64,000 nucleotides of DNA from Sinonovacula constricta. Lineage: Eukaryota; Mollusca; Bivalvia; Cardiida; Solecurtidae. A program made the position numbers and the translations under genes. Numbering within the stretch: the stretch's first letter is position 1; every line of letters starts with the position of its first letter. Where the stretch lies: assembly GCA_007844125.1 (NCBI GenBank), contig CM017558.1, forward strand, positions 58,133,051 to 58,197,050, read 5' to 3'. Of this stretch, positions 40,574 through 52,500 are shown one piece after another. Under the pieces are notes generated by a model, which was given only the letters and a program-made list of their open reading frames with translations, was not told where the DNA came from and did no database searches.

Positions 40574-43500
40574 ATCTGCAGCCACACTTACAGCACCAGA
40601 TGCAACAGCAGCAACAACAGCAGGCAGGCCCCAATTCAAATCTCTTGGCAAATAAGGTCAGGGGGATGTCGCCTCAGGTTAGCGGACAGGGAGGAGTTGT
40701 GATGTCAAGCCAGTCCCAGATTCAGATGTCTATGCCTGGTTCCAGTAACATGGTGTCAATGGGATCCCACTCTACCACAGACAGCTTGGCCAGCATCCGG
40801 ACCTCCACTCTCTCTTCCACATCTCAGGCATCATCAAACACACTCTTGGTAAGGTATTTTCCTGCTACCTCATGTGGTAGTAAACAACTATTGTGCTCAC
40901 TACATTTTGCGGAGACCTGTAAGAAGCTCACTAGGGAGTTGGCTGATTAGGGTTTATACTTTTTTTGTGCTGCTCTGTCTTTAGCTGTCTATGTAACATT
41001 TGAATGTAGTTGTATACAGAGAGAAAAAAGAACTAGTATGAGTTGTTAACAAATGCTGCAGGTTACAGGTTAAATCATTTACATTTCCTTTTCTTTCTAC
41101 TGCAGATGGATATGCAGGAGAAGAAAATCAAGCTGGAGAGTGCAATGGATGTAAGCACACAGCCCCAGACACTGTCGGAGGTTCTGTCATCCCCAGTGCC
41201 TGCCTCGTCAGAACAGGGCCCTACCACCTCCACCACCACAGTGGTGACATCCATGTCTAGCATGGGGGCCGCAACCAGCACAGCCACCCAGGGCCTTGAC
41301 GGTATCAAGACTGAGATTAAACAAGAGATGGACTCAGAGGTATCTAGTTTTAAACAAGCTTTCTTTTTTTTAGAAAATGTTTAGTACAAAATCTAAGATA
41401 TGATACAAGGAACTGATTCAGAACGTAAAGCTCATCATATTTAACACTTACACCCTTATTTTCAAAGTAAATATACTTAACTCTCAGCACTTTATTATTG
41501 ACTACATCTGTCTTGGCTGTTTTACCTTCTACATGCATTATATTTTGAGTAACCTAATGTCCTTCTCATGATAACTTTCCATATACATGCATTTTGGCTA
41601 TTTGTGATGTTTTGTTCAACATTGTTGCATGAGTGTGCTAGTGTGCTCAGAAATAAAATAAGGGAGGTAACTACATGATACCTCAAGTCTTGGTGATGAG
41701 TACTAATTAAAATCTGTGAATTGCGTTACTCCAGTACATACGTCAGTTTACCAGAAGGCATGATGATGGTTCCTTTTATTTGTTGTTATCAAATAAATAC
41801 CTTATGCCCCGGATGGTGATTGCATATCTAAGTGAACATCACCAATCTCAGGACGACAATATTGTGCTATGAGCCTGTGAAATGAGGCATTAAGTTAATA
41901 TAGTATACTTACTCTTAGTAGTATGTTAGTTTCTATCAACTACAGGTAACATTTAATATATATATTTATATAAAGAGACTAAGCCAGCAAATAGTGAAGA
42001 TCCTGACTGAAGTCTTCACTCTTTGTGAAATGTCTAATTCCTGGTCATCATGTTAAGTTATGTAAGTTATTATGTGTACAAGCTTTTTAACTACAGCACA
42101 AATTCTGCAGTATGTCAACCATCATAAGTGAATGAAAAAAAACGACAGATAATAGGAAAATCTATCTGTTACAGTGTTGACCATTTCTTTATCATTATCT
42201 ATTATTCTATTATTTTTATTCTAATATTAGTTAATTTTACTTTAACAATTACCGGACCTGGTAGCGCAATTGGTAGAGCGTCGGCTTCAGGTACGGGAGG
42301 CCCTGGGTTCGATCTCGGGCCGCGACATACCAAAGTCATTAAAAATGGTAGTGGTATAGCTCCCTTGCTAACGCTCAAGCAAATATAAGGGTAGTTCCAC
42401 GACTGGTTGGCCCGGTGTCAGGATAATGTGACTGGGTGTGGTATCATGCCAGGTGTTCACGGCATGTTATACACAGTGAAGGCAGCACTATATCTGCTTC
42501 AAGTGGACACCGTCTCCTGATAACTGAAATACTGTTGGTGGGACGATAAACCCAATAAACAAACAAACTTTAACAATTAATTTCTAATACCACTTCAGAT
42601 CAAGCAAGAGCCTGGTTTGCAGATCAAGGAGGAGTTGAACAGTAATAATCCCAGTAATATCAAGTCTGAGGATAGCAATGACGATGTCAAGCCTAGTCCA
42701 ATGGAAACCACACCCAGCGGTAGTACCCCGGTTGCATCCCCAGCCCCTGTCAAGCCTAAACAGAAAAAAGGTAAGATATTGGCTGATTATCAGTCATTTT
42801 ATGTACATGCGTTTTTTTAGAGTAGAAGGGAAAAATTTCATCATGGCATTTTTTGTTTATACATAGAATCTGTCTTTGTTATTGCAGGTTTTAAGATATT
42901 TGAAGTAAAAAATTATGTGTCCACTTTGCAAGGATATAAACAAAATCTTCTCATAAAAGGCATTTCAGGGTATATAACTAAGACATTCTTTGGAATGCTG
43001 AATTTCTACAATTTCACTTGAAACAATATCTCACCATCCTTTGGCTGACTGAAATATTATTGGAATTTTCAAAAGTAATCAAAATTTATATTTTGCAAAG
43101 CTTCTAAATAGCATTTCATCCATATTTTAAAAGCATATCCAGGAAACCGGTTGTGAAACATAATACACTTTCTTACTTTTTTTCGGGGCGCCCTTGACCA
43201 GGCTTTTATAGTTGCTGGCTTGTAAATCGAAAGGCCCTCACTGGTGTGTTTTCAAGTACCAGTCAGGACGAGAACTTTTATGTTTGGAGGTTTTCTAGGT
43301 ACCCTGTGGTGCGCCGGTGGTTCATAAGTGTGGGTCTTCCTCCACAAATAGGACGTCGCTAATATGACCATAATTGTGCCAATAAAATGTAACAAAAACA
43401 CAAACATCTTATTTATACGTTTCTTATACTGTTCCTCTTTATTTAGCTCACAAACTTGAGTATGTATTTCAGTGTTTAAGCCTGATGAGCTGAGGCAGGC

Positions 43501-46500
43501 ATTGATGCCAACACTGGAGAAGTTGTATCGCCAGGATCCAGAGTCGTTACCCTTCAGACAACCAGTCGACACAGTGGCACTCCAGATACCGGTAAGAGAC
43601 TGTCCTGATAATACAAGCAAAGCAATCCTTTAGAGCACAGCTTCTACCAGTTAGACCCTCTGCACTAAAATCGTAACATCACAGCTAAATGTGTACATAT
43701 TACAAGAAAGACATACAAAAAAAAAAAACTTAAAAGAATTTATTTTGTGTTTTTTTAAAAGAGCATTTTTAAATAATTAAAACTCAAAAACTCACTTGCC
43801 TTTTGAAACTGGCATCAAGGAATTTATACTTGCCCAAACCGTTTCAAGATTACTTGCCCAGGCTTTGGTCAAGTGGGTTACGATTAAGACTGGTAGACAT
43901 GTTGTTACACATACACTTGCAGGCTTTTACATATGTTTTTCCTGTCATAAAATAATCTAATACTAGAGTGACTCTTTACAAAAAAGAATAACAACAGCAA
44001 CTGAACAGCATAGAGTTTGTTATAAAACTTTGCTACATTTTTAGCTTAAAAGTATTGTACATTTGCCTTTTCTTGTGGTTATACATTTGCTAAGTTATTA
44101 TGAGTGATAACTCTACATCCTTTTAAAGAATTTGTATTCTCTCAAATGTATCACTTTGTATTACTGTAGGACTATAATGATATTGTGCGGAATCCTATGG
44201 ATTTGTCAACAATCAAACGCAAGTTAGACACCGGCCAATACAGAGATCCCTGGGAGTATGTGGATGATGTCTGGCTCATGTTCGACAATGCCTGGGTCTA
44301 CAACAAGAAATCATCGCGTGTATATAAATTTTGCACAAAGGTCATTAAAACAAACTACTCTTCCTTCAAAGTGGTGTCCATAAAATGTGTTTTTAGTTAC
44401 TGTTATTGAAAAAAAAATTTGTTTTCAACTTAGTTTTTGGAGGATCATGTTAGTTGCTGAAAGATAATTATTCATGACTTGTACTGTCTCTTTATTTCAT
44501 TTTCAAAGCATCTTTTTTCTTTGCTGTGAAATTTGTAAGAACAAAGTATATAAAAAAAACTTCTGACTCGAGGGCAGTACCCATTGTTCCTTCTTGAAAT
44601 GATTTAAAATGTAATTTCATTCAAGCTTTCCCACTGCTTCATTTGAAACCTACAGGCAGATACGTTAGTTAGAGCTTACAACCCTGCTCCCATTGGGTCT
44701 ATTCCATTGTGACTCTGATACCTTGTCAGATGAAGATTTATGAGATCTTCCTGCAGATTATTATTAACTGCTTGAAGACCCCATAATGCCTTTTATTTTT
44801 GGTACAATTTAATTTAAAAAAAAAAAAAATAACAATTTTGATACCTTCTTTAAAAAAGGACCAATTGACTATTTTTGTTTACAGTTATCCGAGGTGTTTG
44901 AGCAGGAGATCAACAGTGTTATGCAGTCCCTGGGTTACTGCTGTGGTATCAAACAGTCATTCAGTCCACAGGTGCTCTGTTGTTATGGTAAACAGTTGTG
45001 TACCATACCAAGAGAAGCTGTGTATTACTGCTATCAGAACCGGTAAGTTAGGTCTATTTGACCAAATTTGACTGACTTCCCATTATATAGAACAAGTCCT
45101 GGTAGGGACAACTGGTAGAAATGGCTTCTATCCAACCTACAATGCTTGTTGGTTCTTTTTTTAACTATTTCTCCTTTAACGAAATTGTGTCTGTTATGAC
45201 TTTAAAAACAAAATCATTTTATTTAATAACCACGCAGTCTGTCTACACATGGGTTCAAATTAAGGATGAGAAGTCCCATGTTAATAAATGGTGCAGTGGT
45301 GGACCAGTCCAAAAGTTTTTTTGCTCATTTTGTGCACAGAAAACATTTTATTTGGCTAATATGTTAATCTGTTAACCCTAAAATTTATGTGAAAAGAACA
45401 GTAAATTATATTTTGTAAGTGGAATACTTGTAAACATTAGATAAATGATTAATTTAAAATTACAAACGCAATAAATGTTTAAAAATTAGTTGATAGTTAG
45501 TAAATCTTGCTAATGATGAATTTGTGTAATTATAGATCCAGTGCATTACTGTCAGACAAGTACACATATTGTGAGAAATGTTTCCTGGAGATACAGGGCG
45601 ATGAAGTGGAGTTGCAAGATGACCCTTCTTCTACACCTGTGTAAGTATTTCTGCAAATTTATATGTAAACTGCACTCACACCTGTAAATTCTAATTTTAA
45701 AGCTGCCTGGATACATTTTGGCACTTCAACTTTATGCTCAGGATCCAATTATTTGTGCTTGGTGTTAATATCTAATACTTTTTATCACAATGATGAATCA
45801 TTCTTAAGTTTGTTACTGATGTAGCAAAATGTTGTATTATTAATCTTGAATGATTTGCTGGTATACTATATAACTTTTAAGTGTCTAATATTAGTTAAAA
45901 AAACATTACAATGCCTTTTATTAATAAAACATTTGGACGAAAAATACTTGTTTAAGTCTATCTTGAAATTCAGTATAAATATATTTATTAAACAAAGTTT
46001 TCAACTATTCGTCCAAAAGTTTAAAACGTAGCAACTATGTCCAGGTTGCTTTACAAAGAGTAACAATAACCTTCCGCTTTGTGTGTTTTGCCTTACCATT
46101 TTCAAATAATCATATGTCAAGAGTTTTGTATTTACTTACCGGTATAATCCTTGAAGAGTTGTTGGACTTCTACGTGACTAAATTCTTACTCTATGAGCCA
46201 TCTTAACCATTCTACCATTTGATTGTGTCAATAAAGTAAGTCTAACACTTATCCTACACTCCCTAACATATGGCCTCTAGGGAGAGCCTCTTACTATTAT
46301 ATATATATATATACCAACATCTAATATTGTAAATTTCACCTGTAATAACAATGCTGCTTTTTCATTGAAATAGCAGAATGATATTGTTCTTTTCAGCTTT
46401 GTGAATATTAACAACAATTCTGCTTTTTTCAGTGAAAGAGCAGTAAAAGACAAACCCTCCTTTCTAAGCATGCAAACTGTGTAAGTGAAAAACCATTTTT

Positions 46501-49500
46501 TACAACTTGATTATCTTACTAATTATCGCAACACAATTAAAATTTAAATGAAAGATCTACAATTACTCACATTTTTCTTTGTTTTTAATTTATTAATATT
46601 TGCAGTGTAATTTTTTCTCTTGATATAATGGGTTATCATTGATGTTAGCACTTTATCTGTGTTACAGGAAAGTTGCAAAGGAGCAGTTTTCAGAAGATGA
46701 AAAATGATGTATTGGAGATGGAACCGTAAGTAAAATACATTTAGTGCCTTATTAAGCATTATCATGATTTAAATAAAAATGGCCACAAGTTAACTATTTT
46801 TATTGAATTCTTCCCTAAAGGTATTGAAACTTGGAATGTGACCTTACCTGGTTTCTCACTTTGATTATAATGGAAGGTTAATAGGTTGGAGGAAGTGGGG
46901 TGGGTCTAACCTCTGGAAACAATTGGAGGCTTGCAGTGGTATGAAAGGAATGATCCTTAGAGTGCTGACCATTGACAAGTGCTGAACCTATGTGCATTAA
47001 GTGTCACTAACTGTTTACACCCACTTCCTCTATGACATCTGTGTATACTAAACAAATTAAGTGTCAGCTGTGAGCTCACAGCAGGGGTTTATGTTGGGTG
47101 AAGTGGGGGACTACAGGTGGCCATTGCCTTCAAAGGAGAAATGTAGATTCTCTAGTACCAGACATGGTAGCCCAGTAAACAGGTAGAACTTTTTGAAGAA
47201 AGTGGAGCTTTTATGATGACCCTCAAGTTGGCGCCACTGTTGGTTTAGGCTTTTGTTAAGGTTCAGAGCTAAGAAAAGTAGGGAGCTCATGTTTTGCAAG
47301 GCTTTTTTGTGAACTTACAGATTTTGTTATTTAACTTTTATTATATCTTGATTATCGATCATATCGTCATTTGCATACATAACTGAGGGTGTTACATATG
47401 AATCTGTTTTGAAGTGAAATCATATTAATTGTTTTACTCTTTATAAATTGCTGAACATAATTTAAATCCAAATTGATTTCCTTATTATATTTGTAATGAT
47501 TATCATCAGCTTAAGGATGTGTATCAAGTTTATTAGATTATTTTGTCACATTATCAAAGTTGTCAGGTATGAGTTTAAGATCTGGGTAGTGAATCCATGT
47601 TAGGAGAATAATTTCTTGAATTTCTAATTTGTGTATTAACTTGATTTCAGGTTTGTTGACTGTGATGATTGTGGAAGGAAACTTCATAAAATATGTGTGC
47701 TACATTTTGAGCCTATTTGGAATAATGGGTAAGTACTGGCTTTATTTTCATGTCTTTGAGTATATTTCTGACAGGCAAGTTTTTAGTGGGACTTCCCAAA
47801 AAAACAAGCCTATTTTCTAGCTTATTGGTACAATAATTAATTAGTTTAGTCCATAGTAAGTGAAAGAGTTGTCTATGTTTTGCTCTGGTTGGTTGTGTAT
47901 GCTTATGTGATTTTATTATTTCAGGTTTACTTGTGAAAATTGTTTGAAGGCTAAAGGAATGAAGAGAAAAGAAAACAAATATTGTGCAAAAAGTAAGTCA
48001 TTTGTAACTATGCTAAATAAACTGTCAATTTTGCATTTATGTTTTAATAATGCACAAAATGTTTATCTTTATGTAACTAAGTGGAGGCTTAACAAACACG
48101 GAAAAAAAAGCAATTACACCTTAACTTGGCAACATGAACTCCATGCTGATGGAAAACAACTGTTTTTTGGGGGGGTTTTTTGTAGCAGTTTATTCCATAT
48201 TACTTATTCCATCTTTCCTTGTTTTGTGGTATATTTTAGTGTGATCATTGCAAATGTTATATTGAGCGATGTAAGTAATTATTATATATGCTTGTTCAGG
48301 ACTTCCATCATCCAAGTTGGGAAACTATTTAGAGACCCGTATCAACACATTCTTGAAGAAGAAAGATGCCGGTGCAGGGGAGGTATCCATAAAAGTGCTA
48401 TCTAGTTCAGAAAAATTTGTTGAGGTCAAACCAAATATGAAAACAAAGTAAGTAAAATTTCTTATTAAATCTTGTGTGTCAATATGCCATTTTTTTAACA
48501 ATTTGTGTAATCCAGCTCCATGTGTTTTTCTTGGGACAAAATTTTGATGTTGTTATTTTTATAGTTATGTAGGTATAAAACCACATAAGAAAGCTTGAAG
48601 TGAGTTGAAATTTAAATCATCTTAGGCTTCTACATTTTCCAGTTAACTTATTAATGGAAAGCTGAATGTACACAAGCCTGCTTGAACTGTAAAAATATAA
48701 TCCGTTATCTCATAAAGACAAAATATAGATTATGATTAAATAAATGAACTGCTTGAATTGTTGTAGGAGCACCCGTCACCTATTTCTAACTCCTCTCACT
48801 GCTTAGCCTCCCACTGCATGGGTTTAAGTCCCATTCCAGGACTTACTGTGGGAAGGTCTTCCATAATTTGGGAAGGTCTTCCAGCAGACCTGTGGAGCAC
48901 TGGTAGTTGTACCGAGACATTTGTCTGGGGTTTTTGTCCACCAAAACAGCTGGATGTCACTATAATGATCATAATTGGTCGCTGCGGATGTATTTTAAAA
49001 AACAAAACTGAATTGTTGTGATGATATATAGTTTGCCTACTTAACCATGATTTCTGGAAATGAAGGGAAGTTTCCTCTACTTGGCAAGATTTATGTTTTA
49101 TGTAAATAATGATATATGAAAATATATGAAATCACAAAATGATGCAAAGGTCAGTTCAATAAAAATGTATTTGTGTGACTTGGCATACTATATGTATGGA
49201 TACATTATTTCTGCAGGTATACTGACAAAGGGGAGTTTCCAGATACATTCCCTTACCGGGCCAAATCAATGTTTGTCTTTGAGGAGATAGATGGCACAGA
49301 TGTTTGTTTCTTTGGTATGCATGTCCAGGAATATGGCTCCGAGTGTGCCTTCCCAAATACAAGGTAAGAACATGCATCAAGAGGTCCATTGTTACTGTGA
49401 TTGGTTGTATTAACCAATAGCAACCCTTACCACCTCCGCATTGACTCATATTAGTCATTGTCTTAAGCTGTAAAATTTTACTTGACTGTTACCCTCATTG

Positions 49501-52500
49501 ACTCAGCTCATAGAGCCTTTATAATTATAGTGAATGTACAATAATACTTTCATCATTACTAAGAGAAGGAACATGTTTCTTATTATTGGTGTCTACATTA
49601 AGAAAAGTATGAATAGTTGGATATTGATATTTAGTGAAAACTGATGTAAAACTAAGCAAACAATGATTCTTGAAACAACTGAATTAAATAAGAACATGAG
49701 CAAACACATCCATTAATTAACAGTGATTGTAATCAGTGAACCAATTTATTTCTAATCAAGTAGTTTTCTTCTGTTACTAAGATTCACTAAGCTAACTTAA
49801 ATTTTCATTTTAGTACAATTGTTCCCATTGTATAAAGCAAGCATTGAAAATTGAAATGTGGCCTTACCTGGCTTCACAGGGGTAGGCTAATGTACGTGTG
49901 GGTTGACACAGCCTCAGGCCACAGTGGTATAAGGAGCATGTTGGAGATTAAAGTTGTTAAAGGAAGTATAGTAAGCCCATGTGCATCAAGTATGACTTGT
50001 TGTTATTACAACTTCTCCCCAATGACATGCTTGTGTATAGTACACAAATGAACTGTTCCATCTGTGTTCACAGTCTGGTCTTATATTGATGGTTGAGGGG
50101 ACTCTAACGAAGGCTGTTTCCATTGTCTTTAACCATGCAAATGTTGTTTTTTTTTTATATAAAATCTACTAAGAATGAAACTGTATATGTAACGTACTCT
50201 TCCCTATTTTTCAGGCGTGTGTACATTTCCTATCTGGACAGTGTCCACTTCTTCCAGCCTCGTCAGCTGCGTACTGCTGTCTACCATGAGATCCTCATTG
50301 GCTACCTGGAGTATGCCAAGTCACTGGGGTATGTGTGGGCACACATCTGGGCTTGTCCTCCAAGTGAGGGGGATGATTACATCTTCCACTGTCATCCCCC
50401 AGAACAGAAGATACCCAAACCGAAGCGATTGCAGGAGTGGTATAAGAAGATGCTTGATAAGGCTCTCATTGAACGCATTGTAATAGACTACAAGGTATGG
50501 AAATAGTTTTGCTATACATTAAAGGTCTCAGTAATAACTTGTCATTTTTCGCACATGTCCAATAAACTTCACCATCTTAATGACCTACTCTTGAAGATGT
50601 GTTCCTCATTTCATTTTTAAGTGAAATCCTCAAAGTTACTGTGCTTTTTATAAGGTTATTTAATCTTCTTTGGCATGTGTCAATTTCAGGGACATTCTCT
50701 CTTATACCAACCACAACGAAGATTGTAGTTAATATACTTGAATCAGATTTTGCTTCTATGTGACCATTCCTGTTCATAATTTTGTCTGGGCTTTTTCTCC
50801 AGTCTTGCATCAATTTTGATGAAACTCCAAAATTATCTTTAGTACCATGAGAACCTGTGACCCTCCTATTTTCATTAGGAATATGGGAGTTATGGCCCCT
50901 TTTAGTATTATTTTAGAAAAAAACATTTATGAAGCTGGTGAAGGTCATCATTAGCCATCAGATTATAGTACTAGTTATTCTTGTCAAGAACTTGAAGCTT
51001 AAGAAAATCTGGTAAAAGATTATAAAGGGTATTGTAGCTCAACATTAACCTAGTAATGTGGGAGTGAATGTGCCTAGTAGTACAAAGCCCACACTAGGCT
51101 CACAATTTTTGCCTCCATAAAGTTGACCTTTGATGTGAAACTATGCATGACTATATATTGAACATGTATTTTTCCAAATATTTTTTTAAAATTAGTTTTC
51201 CTTTTTTTTTTCATTATTACAGATTATATTTTTATTAGTTTTAATTTCCATGTTACATATAATGGGCAGGCAAATCTACTTATTATTTTTTCGTAAATCT
51301 TTTTTTTTTCTTACGGAAAATTTTAAGCTTTATTCCCCATGCATATAGAGATAACTATTGGTCCTTAGCTAGGATAATGCAATAACCCATTTCTTGTGTA
51401 TTCAATAGGATATCTATAAGGACTCAATTGAGAATAGCATCACAAAGGTGACTGACCTGCCCTATTTTGAGGGTGACTTCTGGCCCAATGTGATTGAGGA
51501 TTGCATCAAGGAGCAAGAACAAGAGGAGGAGGAGAAGAGAAAGAGAGAGGAGGCAGAGGCTGCAGCTGCTGAAGCTGAAGGTTCAGCTGGGAATGATGAG
51601 GGTGAAGAACCAACAGCAGTGGTGAGTGTCGGGGTGATAAGGGTATGCATACTTTATTATATCTTTTCTACATATTAGCCCTTAGCCTGCTAGTTTTTGT
51701 CATATAGATAACCTATACCAAGTTCTTTGCTATTTGCAAACAACTTCAAGTATAGGTTGCAGACATACATTGATAGACTTTAAAGCTTGGCAGCAAATAG
51801 TGGAGGTTTTGTATCTACACTTCTTGCTCAAGCCTGATCAATTGGAACTTAGCAGGCTAAGAGTTAAAGTTGTTGACACATTTATAAAGGCCTATAACTA
51901 GAGTTTATATAACGTTCATTGATATGATAAGTATTCTGGACAGGATGTTGATAATAAACCATCTAAATAAAAGTGGAAAGCCAATGTCACACTACAGACA
52001 TGCATAGAATCTAAAAGGCTTTCATACTGTGAAAAAGTATAAATATGAATCTTGACCTCCGAACTTGTCGCTAACCTCTGGCAGTGGATCATCTCTCATA
52101 CTGTTGCTAGGACAAAACAATGTTTAAAACTGGTTGGCTAGTTTGCTCTTCCCTGCTAAAAAAAACAGTGTTGCATTTTATTGCACTATCTGCTATATAT
52201 GTCTGTTAAATGTCTTATTTCAAAATTGTGAATATTTTCTCTTATTTCAGGATGCTCAAGGAAAGAAGAAAGGGAAGCAGAATAAAAAGAAAAATAACAA
52301 GAATAACAAAAATAGTCGCAAGGCGAACAGTAAAAAGCTGAATATGCCCCATGGTGGAAATGATCTCACAAATAAATTATACTCTACCATGGAGAAACAC
52401 AAAGAGGTTTGTATATTCATTATATTTAAATATCGCAACTATCTTAAATCACATGATATATAAAAGGAAAATTCAATTAATTCTGTCTTTAAAGGGACAT

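Noticed and set aside
44281..44409. Reading through the exon 15 donor as coding
   Set aside because: The open frame continues 23 codons into the intron, but homology to CBP stops exactly at the GTCATT donor and resumes at 44885.
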